Shown here one piece after another: positions 7,188 through 16,326 of a stretch of 36,531 nt of DNA. How positions within the stretch are numbered: the stretch's first letter is position 1; every line of letters starts with the position of its first letter. The notes beneath the pieces were generated by a model that was not told the origin of the DNA, did no database searches, and saw only the letters and a list, made by a program, of their open reading frames with translations. Source of the stretch: Clostridiaceae bacterium BRH_c20a (GTDB lineage: Bacteria; Bacillota; Peptococcia; Peptococcales; BICA1-8); contig LADT01000043.1 in the NCBI GenBank assembly GCA_000961765.1, positions 1 through 36,531 of the forward strand, read 5' to 3'. A program made the position numbers and the translations under genes.

Positions 7188-7850
7188 ATGGAGATATCCA
7201 GAAGAACGTTCTTAATTTCATTAAATGGTCTTATGGTAAGTTGTGCAGCTTTGACTACTGCACCCTTAACGGCAGCAGCTTCAGAAAATAAACGATGGGG
7301 AATGGCTGTTGATGTTAGAAAATGTGTAGGGTGTATGGCCTGCCGGGCTGCCTGCAAGTCAGAAAACAATGTACCCCTCGGCTCCCACCGAACATGGGTT
7401 GAAGAACAAGAAAAGGGTTTATACCCCCAAGCTATTCAGTTTTATTTACCAGCACTTTGTAATCATTGCAAAAAACCTTCCTGTGTGAAAGTATGTCCAG
7501 TTAAAGCAACATATCAGAGACCTGACGGAGTAGTTGCAGTAAAAGACTCCAGTTGTATCGGTTGTGGGGCGTGTATACAGGCTTGTCCGTATGGAGCAAG
7601 GTTTGTTGATCCAATTAAAAAGGTTGTCAACAAATGCAGTTTCTGCCTGCATCGTATCGAAAAAGGTTTAAGTGTTGCCTGCGCTGAAAACTGTGTTGGT
7701 AGGGCAAGAGTTTTCGGTGATTTGAATGATCCAAACAGTCAAGTCAGAAAAATAATTGATTCCCATACTGTTATGACTATCAAACAGGAAAGCGGTAACG
7801 GACCGATGATATTTTATGTTGGACTTGATACTATGATGGGAGGTGTCTAA
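7188..7850 (+). CDS. Module 1 B subunit: four-cluster ferredoxin (TtrB/PsrB-like)
   Basis: AAGGAGGTG lies before ATG 7188; 220 residues. The Tat signal is canonical (SRRTFLISLNG, cleavage after TAAA). Four Cys clusters follow in order: CVGCMACRAAC, CNHCKKPSCVKVC, CIGCGACIQAC and CSFC...CAENC. These would carry four [4Fe-4S] clusters that move electrons from the NrfD quinol site to the molybdenum subunit outside the membrane. It lacks the ~25-residue insertion between the third and fourth motifs that is present in the B subunits of modules 2 and 3. It is 2 nt from the C gene, so the two are cotranscribed. Best match is the tetrathionate, selenate or polysulfide reductase B type. Confidence 0.9.
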   Translation: MEISRRTFLISLNGLMVSCAALTTAPLTAAASENKRWGMAVDVRKCVGCMACRAACKSENNVPLGSHRTWVEEQEKGLYPQAIQFYLPALCNHCKKPSCVKVCPVKATYQRPDGVVAVKDSSCIGCGACIQACPYGARFVDPIKKVVNKCSFCLHRIEKGLSVACAENCVGRARVFGDLNDPNSQVRKIIDSHTVMTIKQESGNGPMIFYVGLDTMMGGV

Positions 7851-7852
7851 GG

Positions 7853-8896
7853 ATGAATCTACCTAATGAAACGGTTAAATGGGGTTTGAGTGTTGTAACT
7901 TATGAAACATTGGCAGCCATTGCGGCAGGTATAGCCTTTGTTGCATTAGTTTTAATCCTGATGGGAATAAAGGAAAATAAAATAGAAGAATTAAGGTTTC
8001 CATGGAAGGTTTCATGGTTGTTTATGACCGGAATTCTCCTTGCAGTTCCAGTTATTTTAGGTCTTCATTTGGAACAACCTTTGAGGAGTATTTTTATCTT
8101 CCTCAGGGCTAACCCTACTTCCCCTATGCCATATGGGGTTATAATCCTTAGTTTGTGGCTGTTAACAGCCCTATATGGGATTTATTTAATTAAGAAGAAT
8201 AGTTTAAGCGAGAAAAATATAAAAGGGCTAAGTATATTGGCTGCAATATGTGGTATTTTGTTTGTTACTTACCTCGGGTTTTTACTAAGTGTAATGAATG
8301 GAATAAAACTATGGTATTCGCCACTTAAACCGGTTCAATATATAGTTAGTATTTTTGGAGTAGGCAGCGCAGTAATCTTCATCGCTTATAAATTGGCTGA
8401 ATACAGGGATGCAAAAACCATAGGGCGTTTAGCCTTCCTCATGATGTTGGGAGTGGCTGCCAACATAATAGTAAAGGCAGTAAATCTTCTCCATGGAATC
8501 TACTATAGCAATACTCCTGGGTTTTCTTCAATGGGGATGGGTTTTACCCATATTGGTCTGGAATGGCTTTTGGGGTTATTGCTGCCAGTGGGTTTATTAA
8601 GTTATGGCGGAGGATTAAAGGGTAAGATCCCTGTATTGAATCTTTCGGCGGTATTAATAATAATAGGTTCATTTTTTGAAAAATACAATCTAATTATCGG
8701 CGGACAATTAATTTCCCGAACCGGGTATATATTACAGCCGGACAAACAGCATATCTGGGGGACTGAAGCATTTCAAGCTTTAGGAGGTATTGCATTAGCT
8801 GTTTTCTTTTTACTGATGCTCTTTATGATTGTTCCGCCCAAGAACTATGAAGATGAATATATGGGCAGTGTCTCAGGCAATAGTTTAAATCAATAA
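7853..8896 (+). CDS. Module 1 C subunit: NrfD/TtrC-type quinol anchor
   Basis: 347 residues, ATG 7853 after an AGGTGTCTAAGG ribosome site. Around nine hydrophobic helices cover the length. The first lies just after the N-terminal VKWGLSVVTYETLAAIAAG and the last near 315-333 (FLLMLFMIVPPKNYE). NrfD-family proteins oxidise menaquinol and pass electrons to the ferredoxin subunit. It is clearly more distant from the module 2 and 3 anchors than they are from each other: it lacks their WGLWV and D-x-GH-x-x-RFW segments. The context (B-C-A order, catalytic gene 20 nt downstream) supports a TtrC-like role. Confidence 0.85.
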   Translation: MNLPNETVKWGLSVVTYETLAAIAAGIAFVALVLILMGIKENKIEELRFPWKVSWLFMTGILLAVPVILGLHLEQPLRSIFIFLRANPTSPMPYGVIILSLWLLTALYGIYLIKKNSLSEKNIKGLSILAAICGILFVTYLGFLLSVMNGIKLWYSPLKPVQYIVSIFGVGSAVIFIAYKLAEYRDAKTIGRLAFLMMLGVAANIIVKAVNLLHGIYYSNTPGFSSMGMGFTHIGLEWLLGLLLPVGLLSYGGGLKGKIPVLNLSAVLIIIGSFFEKYNLIIGGQLISRTGYILQPDKQHIWGTEAFQALGGIALAVFFLLMLFMIVPPKNYEDEYMGSVSGNSLNQ

Positions 8897-8915
8897 ACGA
8901 AAGGATGTGAGTATA

Positions 8916-11900
8916 GTGAGTAATGAACAATCCCGTAAGGATTTTTTAAAGAAAATGGGAGCTGCAGGTGCCTTAGCTGTTTTTGGTTTGAGTAATGCAG
9001 GTAAACTGGTCGAAGCTGTTACTCCTTCTCCTAAAAATGAACAAGAACTGGAGACAGAATTGGATGAAAATACTAGGGTTGTAAATACAACCTGTTTAGG
9101 TTGTGATGCCAGGTGTGGAGTTCGTGTTCAAACAAATGATGAGCAAATTACAAGGATTCAAGGAAGCCCATACAGTCCACAAAATATGGGATATGAACCA
9201 TTACCTTATAATACACCTGTCGCAGAGAGCTTAAAAACTGCTGGCCAGGCTTGTTTAAAAGGAACATCCGGAGCCCATTATAATTATGATCCGTTAAGAA
9301 TAGTTACCCCACTTAAGCGTAATGGCCCTAGAGGGTCGGATCAATGGAAGCCCATCTCTTGGGAGCAGCTAATAGATGAGGTAGTTGAAGGTGGAGAATT
9401 ATTTAGTGAAATTGGAGAAAATCGGTATATTGAAGGGTTTAGAAAAGTTCGTTCTACTGAGTTAATAGATCCGCAGCAACCCGAACTGGGGCCTAAATCA
9501 AACCAGCTATCCATGATTTATGGGGGGGGTGGGGGACAGGAGCCTCGTCCCGCCTTTTGTAAAAGGTGGCTTAGGTCTTATGGTAGCGTGAATTACTCAG
9601 ATCATAGTGACATTTGTCAATTACCTTGGTATTTTGGGCAGTTGTATGGCACTGATTTTAAAACAGACAATTGTCGTCCTGATTATGATTCTACCCGTTT
9701 TGTACTTGCTATGGGTATAACTATCTTTGAGGGTGCAAAGCCAGGTTTGTTAGGTGTTACCTCTAGAGTTGTTGAGAGAGTAAACAAAGGCGACTTAAAG
9801 GTAGTTTATGTTAATCCTAAAGCTCCCAAAACCCAGTCAGCTAAATGGGTACCCATTCGACCAGGTCGGGATGTTTCCCTTGTTATGGGTATGATTCAAT
9901 GGATAATGGCCAATAAGCGTTATGATCAAAGATTTCTCGAAAATACTAGTAAACAGGCTGCAGAAATAGATGGGGAACACTGCTGGACAGCTTCAACTTA
10001 TCTTGTTGTTCCTGAGTTAAGGCGCTATTTGAGAGCAAAAGACTTAGGAATTGGAGAAGATCAATACGTTGTGGTAGATCCAGTTACTATGGAGTTAACA
10101 ACCCATGATAAGGTTGATACAGGCGCTTTAGAATATAAAGGTACTGTCATTGTCGACGGAAAGGAAGTTCTAGTTAAAACTGGATTCCAAGTATTAAAAG
10201 ATTTAGCAAATGAAAATACTCCAGAAGGTTGGGCTAAACAATGTGATGTTCCATTAGAAACTATAATTGAATTAGCTAGGGAATTTACTAGCTACGGCAA
10301 GCAAGCTGCTACAGATAGTTATCGTGGTATGGACCAAGCCAATGGAAGCTATATGAATTGGGCTATCTTTATGTTAAACTCCTTAATAGGCAACTTCGGG
10401 GTTAAAGGCGGTTTATTAAAAACAGCCGGAGGATTTAACTATATTGCAGGTAAATATGACTTAGCAATGGTCAAGGATGCACCTTCTGGCGGAGGGGTAC
10501 GAATTGACCGAAATGAATTTAATTATGAAGATACATCACTATATAAGATGAAGTTTGCCAAAGGGGAAAATCCTTATCCTGCTAAACTACCCTGGTTTCC
10601 ATTAACTAAAGGGCGGGGGTCATATACCCAGGCGTTAATGGGGATAGACCAACAATATCCTTACCCAGTAAAAATTGTGATTTCCTATTTTATGGATGCA
10701 ATTGGAAACGTTGCAGGTGGACAGAGATACATTGAGACATTTAAAAGCTTAGAAAAAATTCCTCTGCACATTGCTGTTATGACCCAGTATGGGGAGCAAA
10801 CCCGATATGCTGATTATATTGTTCCTGATTACACCTATTTAGATGGTCAGTATTACACAGGAGGTTACCATTGGTCACCTATGAAAGCGACTCCCATAAG
10901 GACCCCTGTTGTTGAGTCAGCCACTAAGGGAATTTGCTTTGAAAAGTTCATGATCGATGTGGCCAAAGTTCTTGATATGCCAGGGTATGGCAGTAAAGCT
11001 GTAAATATAAAAGATGGTGGGGTTGCCAGATTAGAATCATCTGATGATTTTGCAGCCTATGCTTGTGCAAATCTAGCAATTAACGAAAAATTACCTGAGG
11101 CAAAGCCCGAAGAAGTTGCCTTTGTGGAGAAAAACTATCCTTGCTCCCAAAGGTTTAAGGAAGTCCTATCTGCATCTGATTGGAAAAGAGTATGCTATCT
11201 GTTAGCAAGAGGTGGGATTTTTGAGCCTAAGGAAAGCATATTTAATGAAAAGGGACACCATAAACATACCCCTTCACTGATGTTAGTTTTCTATAATGAA
11301 AAATTAGCAAATACAATTAATGCGGCCACAGGGAAACCGTACCATGACCTTCCTAGGCAGCAATTAATGGGTAGGGATTTTTATGATCGTTCTTTGGATC
11401 AATTGGCAGGAGATCAATATGCCTTTAATCTAGTCAGTCCTAGACATTCTGGTATGGCATTTGCCCGAAGTCAAAACTTTTACTGGATGATTGAGATTAT
11501 GCCAGAAAATTTTGTAGAAATAAATATTGAAGATGCTAAAACCTTGAATATTAATGATGGTGATAATGTTAAAGTATCTTCCCCTTATCTCCAAGACGGT
11601 AGTATCGGTAAAGCTAAGGTCTCCAATTTGATTTCTCGGGGTGTAGTATTTATTTATCATAGCTGGGGTAGATATAATTCACCAGGGTCACGGGAATGGT
11701 TTGTCAAAGATGGGGCGGACAAGGCGGTACAAGGATTTCCATTAGGCAAAGAGCGTAGTAATATACTATTTGGTCCAGGGTTGGTAAAAAATGGTGTAGT
11801 AGAAGGTGAGAAGGTAAAAGCTGATGCAAGACGTGGAAAAGGAATTTCCGGAAATGAACTAGGTTCAGTTTGGGAGTGGGATGGTAAAACCATTATTAGC

Positions 11901-11966
11901 TCTGACATAGTTTCCGGTGGTGGCAACTATTACTATCATAAGGTGTCTATTGAAAAAGTAAAATAA
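8916..11966 (+). CDS. Module 1 A subunit: long molybdopterin reductase (TtrA-like)
   Basis: Start GTG 8916 is chosen over GTG 8907 because AAGGATGTGAG is then properly spaced; 1016 residues. The Tat signal is SRKDFLKKMG, with Lys replacing the second Arg. The FS0 [4Fe-4S] motif CLGCDARC, with its fourth Cys in QACLKG, is complete. A Cys in SDHSDICQL (residue ~234) sits where the molybdenum ligand is expected, as in TtrA, ArrA and PsrA. The segment GPRGSDQWKPISWEQLIDEVVEGG and the ~1000-residue length are typical of tetrathionate-reductase-like (and SrdA-like) subunits rather than the ~760-residue PhsA/PsrA. The C-terminal dinucleotide-binding domain (~835-1010) is complete. It reduces an oxyanion outside the membrane; the substrate is not settled. 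Intrinsic terminator downstream. Confidence 0.88.
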   Translation: MSNEQSRKDFLKKMGAAGALAVFGLSNAGKLVEAVTPSPKNEQELETELDENTRVVNTTCLGCDARCGVRVQTNDEQITRIQGSPYSPQNMGYEPLPYNTPVAESLKTAGQACLKGTSGAHYNYDPLRIVTPLKRNGPRGSDQWKPISWEQLIDEVVEGGELFSEIGENRYIEGFRKVRSTELIDPQQPELGPKSNQLSMIYGGGGGQEPRPAFCKRWLRSYGSVNYSDHSDICQLPWYFGQLYGTDFKTDNCRPDYDSTRFVLAMGITIFEGAKPGLLGVTSRVVERVNKGDLKVVYVNPKAPKTQSAKWVPIRPGRDVSLVMGMIQWIMANKRYDQRFLENTSKQAAEIDGEHCWTASTYLVVPELRRYLRAKDLGIGEDQYVVVDPVTMELTTHDKVDTGALEYKGTVIVDGKEVLVKTGFQVLKDLANENTPEGWAKQCDVPLETIIELAREFTSYGKQAATDSYRGMDQANGSYMNWAIFMLNSLIGNFGVKGGLLKTAGGFNYIAGKYDLAMVKDAPSGGGVRIDRNEFNYEDTSLYKMKFAKGENPYPAKLPWFPLTKGRGSYTQALMGIDQQYPYPVKIVISYFMDAIGNVAGGQRYIETFKSLEKIPLHIAVMTQYGEQTRYADYIVPDYTYLDGQYYTGGYHWSPMKATPIRTPVVESATKGICFEKFMIDVAKVLDMPGYGSKAVNIKDGGVARLESSDDFAAYACANLAINEKLPEAKPEEVAFVEKNYPCSQRFKEVLSASDWKRVCYLLARGGIFEPKESIFNEKGHHKHTPSLMLVFYNEKLANTINAATGKPYHDLPRQQLMGRDFYDRSLDQLAGDQYAFNLVSPRHSGMAFARSQNFYWMIEIMPENFVEINIEDAKTLNINDGDNVKVSSPYLQDGSIGKAKVSNLISRGVVFIYHSWGRYNSPGSREWFVKDGADKAVQGFPLGKERSNILFGPGLVKNGVVEGEKVKADARRGKGISGNELGSVWEWDGKTIISSDIVSGGGNYYYHKVSIEKVK

Positions 11967-11982
11967 AGTTTAATTAAAGACG

Positions 11983-12012
11983 AAAAAGGCTTTCTAAATG
12001 AAAGCCTTTTTT
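11983..12012 (+). terminator. Intrinsic terminator after module 1
   Basis: A perfect 12-bp stem AAAAAGGCTTTC/GAAAGCCTTTTT with 5-nt loop has T tracts on both strands, so it can also stop the convergent sensor operon. Confidence 0.9.
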
Positions 12013-12020
12013 GGCCTTAA

Positions 12021-12096
12021 AGTATAAGTTTAAGGTGGCATAAGTGCAACATCGGCTTCCGCAGTCGCAAAAGGCTTGGCGCAAGCCGTGTTTTCT
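12021..12096. repeat. Structured repeat, copy 1 (hairpin AACATCGGCTT...AAGCCGTGTT)
   Basis: Arms at 12048-12058 and ~12083-12092 pair with one bulged base. The internal segment reads AAAGGCTTGGCG. A second copy occurs at 20841-20891 after module 2. Shared blocks are AAGTATAAG, GCAACATCGGCT, AAAGGCT(T/C)GGCG and AAGC(C/T)GTG; the arms differ by substitutions that keep pairing. It lies between convergent operons. Confidence 0.6.
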
Positions 12097-12100
12097 AATT

Positions 12101-12760
12101 TTAACTAATATATCCATTTTTAATAGCAAACTTTATTAAATCTGCAAGTCTTTTATTTCCCGTTTTTTCTTTAAGTTTTAATTTATGTTTTTCTACAGTC
12201 TTAATACTTATATTCAAAATATCAGAAATTTCCTTATCGGTATGTCCTTTAACAACAAGTTTTAGTACTTCAATCTCACGGTTTGATAGGTTCGCTCCGG
12301 AATAATCATCTGAATTTTTAGTAATTGAAAACTGACCGGCTAAATTGGAACGTAAAGTCTGACCTGCCAAGAAAGGGTCTACAGCTACTTCGCCGTTATA
12401 AACACGGCTAATGGCTTTAAATAATTCATTTTCACCTGTGTTTTTTAATATATAACCATTGGCACCTACTACTAGGGCTTTATTTAAAAAAGGAGGTTCA
12501 TCATGCATAGTTAAAATAATTATTTTAACTTTTGGAAATCTTGCTTTAATTTGGGGAATAACCTTAAGCCCATCTAATTTAGGCATGCTTATATCCAACA
12601 ACAGTACATCAGGTTCCTTATTTTCAAGGATAGTTAATACTTCTTCTCCATTGCTGGCCTCACCAATAACATTAAATACTTGTTGGTCTTTGAATAGAGA
12701 AATTAAACCTTTACGAAATATTTCGTGGTCATCAGCAATTACTACTTTTATTTTTGCCAC
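12101..12760 (-). CDS. Sensor unit 1 response regulator, NarL/FixJ type
   Basis: 219 residues. The receiver domain (~3-120) has the acidic pocket ADDHE and phospho-acceptor D56 (LLLDISMP), a switch Thr in ILTMH and Lys in YILKNTG. The LuxR-type helix-turn-helix (~155-215) contains LSNREIEVLKLVVKGHTDKEI and ISIKTVEKHK. It is the third gene of the minus-strand unit, 18 nt after the kinase gene. Its likely targets are the divergent promoter at 15144-15434 and perhaps module 1. The family is certain; the target is inferred from position. Confidence 0.9.
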   Translation of the reverse strand: MAKIKVVIADDHEIFRKGLISLFKDQQVFNVIGEASNGEEVLTILENKEPDVLLLDISMPKLDGLKVIPQIKARFPKVKIIILTMHDEPPFLNKALVVGANGYILKNTGENELFKAISRVYNGEVAVDPFLAGQTLRSNLAGQFSITKNSDDYSGANLSNREIEVLKLVVKGHTDKEISDILNISIKTVEKHKLKLKEKTGNKRLADLIKFAIKNGYIS

Positions 12761-12778
12761 TGAAAGCCCCCTCTCTTT

Positions 12779-14212
12779 TTAGGTTAAAGGTATTGTAAGA
12801 TAAACAGCTGTACCTTGACCAATTTCGGATTCTATTATTAAATTTCCCCCTGCAAGCTCCGCCCTTTCCATCATTCCATATAATCCTAAGGAAGAAATTG
12901 AGCCGGTTACTTTGTTTCCTATATTAAAGACTTTCTCCTCATTAAAACCCTGTCCGTTATCCTCAATTATAATCATAAGACGTTTTGGATTCTTTTTGAT
13001 AGTTACTTCTACCTGATCGGCCTCAGAGTGCTTGGCGATATTTGTAAGAGACTCTTGAATGATTCTATAAATGACAATACTAATCTCACCATCAAAATTA
13101 TCATTCTCTGAGAGGTCGCTCTGATAGTTAATAGTTATCTTATAATAGGTAGCAAAATTATCAATATAATTTTTGATAGCCATATCTAGACCTATTTTAT
13201 CAATGGTGCTGGGTCTTAATTCCCAGGCTAATCGTTTCAAATCAGAACTGGCCATCAAAACTATTTCTTTAAGTTCGTGGGATAAATATTTGCTTCTGTT
13301 CAAATCGGTCTCCTCGTGTATTCTGTCTAATCCTAGGCTAATTGCTGCCAGGCATTGGTTGGCTTCGTCATGTAATTCCCTGGATACTCGAGCCCTTTCC
13401 TCCTCTTGGGCAGTTATTATTTTTTGCAATAATTTTTTTCCTGTCTTTTGGGCATTTTCCATTTGGCCTGTTATCTCTTTTAGATTTCGGGCCATTTTAT
13501 TAAAAGTTTCCAATAAAGTGGTTATTTCTTTATCAAACCACCAGTTTACCTCCAGCTTACTGTCATAGTTTCCACTGCCAATTTTTGTGGCGAAGGTGAC
13601 CAATTGTTTGATTGGGTAAGTTAATAACTTTGTCAATAAATAAGCAAAAAAGATAGTTAGTATTATTATAATTGAAGTACTTTGAATAATTTTATGAGAA
13701 ACTTCTTCTAGACCGATGGTACGGTATTTTTCCGAGATACCTATACGTAAAGTTCCACCAAAACCTTTAGCAATAGGTGCTGCAATATCCCATATAATCC
13801 CCTCTTCGGTTTTTAGTTCTCTTAAATTACTTTTACTTCCTTCATAATTGTTAACCTCTAATAAGCCTTTAGGAACTCCAGTTGAAAAACTTGATAAAAC
13901 CAGGTTATTATCTTTATCCAGAATAAAATAATACCTTATATTAGGATCATCTTTTGTTAATTTTTCCATAATAATATTTAGTTGATAAACATTATTGGTT
14001 AAAATAGGTTCTGTTATCATTTGGGCTACATTGGTTGAAACGGAGTTGCCGTGCTGGATTAGCTGTTTTTCTAGTAGAGAACTTGTTTTTTCCCTTACTT
14101 CCCAATTAATCAAGAAAGCAAGAAATAAAATTAACATTATAACAATTCCTAAGATTTTTGCTTGAATAGAAATATGTCGGTGGATTCTTAAAATATTATA
14201 AATTATTTTCAT
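12779..14212 (-). CDS. Sensor unit 1 histidine kinase, NarX/HisKA_3 type
   Basis: 477 residues. TM1 (~20-36), an extracytoplasmic Cache-like domain (~40-175, with YYFILDKDNNLVLSSFSTG and WDIAAPIA), TM2 (~179-196), HAMP (~197-250) and a short coiled coil precede the kinase core. The phospho-acceptor is H281 in SRELHDEANQC, and a GHKL ATPase (~380-475) has IIEDNGQGF and GLYGMMERAELAGG. It overlaps the upstream lipoprotein gene by 17 nt, so the two are translationally coupled. The expected job is to read the binding lipoprotein's ligand state and phosphorylate the adjacent regulator. In TtrS the binding domain is fused to the kinase; here it is a separate protein, as in AioX/AioS. Confidence 0.9.
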   Translation of the reverse strand: MKIIYNILRIHRHISIQAKILGIVIMLILFLAFLINWEVREKTSSLLEKQLIQHGNSVSTNVAQMITEPILTNNVYQLNIIMEKLTKDDPNIRYYFILDKDNNLVLSSFSTGVPKGLLEVNNYEGSKSNLRELKTEEGIIWDIAAPIAKGFGGTLRIGISEKYRTIGLEEVSHKIIQSTSIIIILTIFFAYLLTKLLTYPIKQLVTFATKIGSGNYDSKLEVNWWFDKEITTLLETFNKMARNLKEITGQMENAQKTGKKLLQKIITAQEEERARVSRELHDEANQCLAAISLGLDRIHEETDLNRSKYLSHELKEIVLMASSDLKRLAWELRPSTIDKIGLDMAIKNYIDNFATYYKITINYQSDLSENDNFDGEISIVIYRIIQESLTNIAKHSEADQVEVTIKKNPKRLMIIIEDNGQGFNEEKVFNIGNKVTGSISSLGLYGMMERAELAGGNLIIESEIGQGTAVYLTIPLT

Positions 14213-15143
14213 ATTTTTCTCTTACCTCATTAATTAATTGATATACATTTTCGTAACTTTTCTCTGGCTGGGGTTCTACCTTATATCCTTCGATATCAAA
14301 TTTTGCAAAAATATTTCTAAAATTTTCGTTCTCATTTACACTGAGAAATAGCTTTATAAATTCCTCCTTCAAGTTTTCATCAAGGTTGCTACGGGCAACG
14401 ATTGGCGAGTTCATGAATTTGGGGGATTTCTCTATGATACGAATATTTTTGGAAATCTCAGGGTTATTTTTAATTACTTTATAAAAAACTGTACTGTCTA
14501 TTGCCGCTCCATCGGCTAAACCATTAAGGACGGCGTAAATAGAATTATCATGGCTATAGCTAAAGAAAAACCTTGAAAAAAAATCATGGGGGTTACTACC
14601 ATATCCTGTAATTCGGTATGCGGGATAATAATATCCAGTAGTAGACATTGGATCGCTAAAGGCAAAACGTTTATCTTTCAGTTGGGCAAATTCCTTTATT
14701 TCGCTGGTTTCTTTAACAATGATATATGATTGGTAATTGTAATCCCCATAAATTTTCGGAACAACCAATAATTCTATATTAAAATCTTCTTTAGCTAATA
14801 AGTAGCTTGAGGAGCAAATAAGAGCAACATCAACTAAATTTAATGAAAGCAGGTAATTTATTTCTGCATAGTTTTGCCTTTGGACAACTTCTACTTTTCT
14901 TCCCAGTTGATTTTCTATAAACTTAACCAAAGCCCAGTAATATTCAATATTAGATTCCGGAGATATGCCGGTGGCTAGAGCAATCCTAAAGGGTTTTGTA
15001 TCTTGTTCTGTTTTTGAAACAATCTCCGTGTTATTAATAACAATATCCAATTCTTTATTATTGGATTTTGTACATGAAGAAATTAACAACATAACCAACA
15101 TCATTACAAATAATAAAAGGAAAATTGGTTTTTGTTTATTCAT
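14196..15143 (-). CDS. Sensor unit 1 PhnD-like periplasmic-binding lipoprotein
   Basis: 315 residues. The leader ends in LMLLISSC (lipid-modified C24), so it is tethered outside the membrane. The body is a PhnD/phosphonate-type binding fold: FRIALATGISPESNIEYY, LVKFIENQLGRKVEVVQRQNY and a central DPMSTTGYYYPAYRI hinge segment. No transporter genes are near; instead it is coupled to a kinase. PhnD-like proteins paired with kinases (AioX, ArxX/ArrX, and the TtrS sensor domain) bind arsenite, arsenate or tetrathionate. It is therefore read as the ligand sensor of a three-component system. The ligand is unknown. Confidence 0.85.
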   Translation of the reverse strand: MNKQKPIFLLLFVMMLVMLLISSCTKSNNKELDIVINNTEIVSKTEQDTKPFRIALATGISPESNIEYYWALVKFIENQLGRKVEVVQRQNYAEINYLLSLNLVDVALICSSSYLLAKEDFNIELLVVPKIYGDYNYQSYIIVKETSEIKEFAQLKDKRFAFSDPMSTTGYYYPAYRITGYGSNPHDFFSRFFFSYSHDNSIYAVLNGLADGAAIDSTVFYKVIKNNPEISKNIRIIEKSPKFMNSPIVARSNLDENLKEEFIKLFLSVNENENFRNIFAKFDIEGYKVEPQPEKSYENVYQLINEVREKYENNL

Positions 15144-15247
15144 AAAATATCCCCTTCATTCAAAAGTTTAATTAAAAATGGGATATAAAAAATTTTGTTT
15201 AAATAATACGCTATGTTATCGCTAAAAACCTTTAAAATATTTACTAA

Positions 15248-15261
15248 TTGTTCATAAACAA
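15248..15261. promoter_or_regulatory. FNR/CRP-type dyad TTGTT-N4-AACAA
   Basis: A perfect 5-nt inverted repeat with 4-nt spacer sits in the divergent region between sensor unit 1 and module 2. It matches the TTGT-N6-ACAA core of CRP/FNR-family sites. Oxygen- or redox-dependent control would suit a respiratory operon, but the regulator is not in the window. Confidence 0.4.
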
Positions 15262-15296
15262 ATTTTTAGGGTAAATACTTAAAAATTAACAATTGC

Positions 15297-15316
15297 AATC
15301 AGGGATTACCCTGATT
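15297..15316. promoter_or_regulatory. 20-bp dyad AATCAGGG-ATTA-CCCTGATT
   Basis: The 8-nt arms are exact complements around ATTA, followed on the plus strand by a T run. It could be a terminator, but it lies upstream of the likely module 2 promoter and downstream of no gene. An operator for the NarL-type regulator or another factor is more plausible. Confidence 0.5.
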
Positions 15317-15343
15317 TTTTTTATGCCAAAATTCAGTATTAAT

Positions 15344-15377
15344 CCGAATTTTCGGACCCATAAGTAACCTATATAAT
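15344..15377 (+). promoter_or_regulatory. Candidate activator-dependent promoter of module 2
   Basis: A perfect -10 TATAAT (15372-15377) lies 17 nt after a poor -35 (TTTTCG, 15349-15354). The dyad CCGAA-TT-TTCGG (15344-15355) overlaps the -35, as expected where an activator substitutes for it. The start codon is 57 nt downstream. The rest of the 290-nt divergent region (15144-15434) is AT-rich and holds the FNR-like and AGGG-N4-CCCT dyads listed separately. Confidence 0.45.
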
Positions 15378-15434
15378 TAACATAAGTTTTAGTATTAAGT
15401 ATTCTTTAACCTTAAATTAAATGGAGGTGAACTA

Positions 15435-16304
15435 ATGAGTTCAAAATCAGATGAGCAAAAAATGGATAGAAGATCATTAATTAAGGCAGGAGTTACTGTC
15501 GGTTCAGGAGTATTACTGGCCTCAGCTATTAAGACTTCAACTTCTGTTGCTGATGTTGTTGGAGGTAAAAGCACTCAAATAAAAGATTTACCAAAGGGCA
15601 TGGCTGACGATGAGTTTTCCCGTATGCAAACAGAGTTACTTAAGGCTCTTGCTAAGCCGGAAACTGAAAATCATTGGATTATGGTTATTGACCAAAGAAA
15701 ATGCGTGGGTTGTATTTCTTGTACTGTTGCATGTAAAGCAGAGAATGCCTTACCGCCAGGAGCAGTATATCGACCTGTAATTGAGCATGAAATAGGTACA
15801 TTCCCTAATGTGCGAAGGTCTTTTTTACCTAGACCTTGTATGCACTGTGAAAATCCCCCTTGTGTTTCTGTATGCCCGGTTAATGCAACCTACAAGCGTC
15901 CTGATGGTATTGTTTCCATTAATTATGAGCGTTGCATCGGTTGCAGGTATTGTTTAAATGCATGTCCTTATGGTGCTAGACAATTTGACTGGGGTGAGTA
16001 TTATACAGAAAATACCCCAGAAATTCAGCCATATGAAAAAGTTGCCAACTATGAATATGGTATAGGAAGGGTTAGGGAAAAAGGAAATTCTCCAATAGGG
16101 AATGCCAGGAAATGTCATTTCTGCGTACATCGCATTAAAAAAGGAATGCTACCCACATGCGTGACAACCTGTATGGGTCGTGCTACCTATTTTGGGGACT
16201 TAAATGATAAGAAGAGTCTAGTGCATGAATTAATAGGTTCTGCTAGAGTTATGCGCCTGAAAGAAGAATTAGGAACAAAGCCTAGTGTTTATTATCTTGT
16301 GTAA
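15435..16304 (+). CDS. Module 2 B subunit: four-cluster ferredoxin
   Basis: GGAGGTG lies 7 nt before ATG 15435; 289 residues. The Tat signal is [13 protein letters not shown]. The cluster motifs are [35 protein letters not shown] and CHFC...CVTTC. Between motifs 3 and 4 is an insertion (FDWGEYY ... [12 protein letters not shown]) shared almost position for position with the module 3 B subunit and absent from module 1. It is also the longest of the three, with an extra ~40 residues between signal and first cluster. It feeds electrons to the catalytic subunit; the C gene follows 22 nt downstream. Confidence 0.9.
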   Translation: MSSKSDEQKMDRRSLIKAGVTVGSGVLLASAIKTSTSVADVVGGKSTQIKDLPKGMADDEFSRMQTELLKALAKPETENHWIMVIDQRKCVGCISCTVACKAENALPPGAVYRPVIEHEIGTFPNVRRSFLPRPCMHCENPPCVSVCPVNATYKRPDGIVSINYERCIGCRYCLNACPYGARQFDWGEYYTENTPEIQPYEKVANYEYGIGRVREKGNSPIGNARKCHFCVHRIKKGMLPTCVTTCMGRATYFGDLNDKKSLVHELIGSARVMRLKEELGTKPSVYYLV

Positions 16305-16326
16305 ATATATTCTTAGGAGGTGAAAA

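Noticed and set aside
9518-9545. G-rich run (G8-T-G5) as a G-quadruplex or frameshift site
   Set aside because: It encodes a poly-Gly segment (YGGGGGQEPRP) in an otherwise intact frame; nothing suggests slippage.
12035-12050. Sigma-54 promoter (TGGCATAAGTGCA)
   Set aside because: The spacing between the GG and GC elements is 7, not 10, and it lies inside the repeat element at the end of two operons.
15297-15322. Intrinsic terminator in the divergent region
   Set aside because: The shape is right, but no gene ends upstream of it and the likely module 2 promoter lies downstream; it was kept as an operator candidate.
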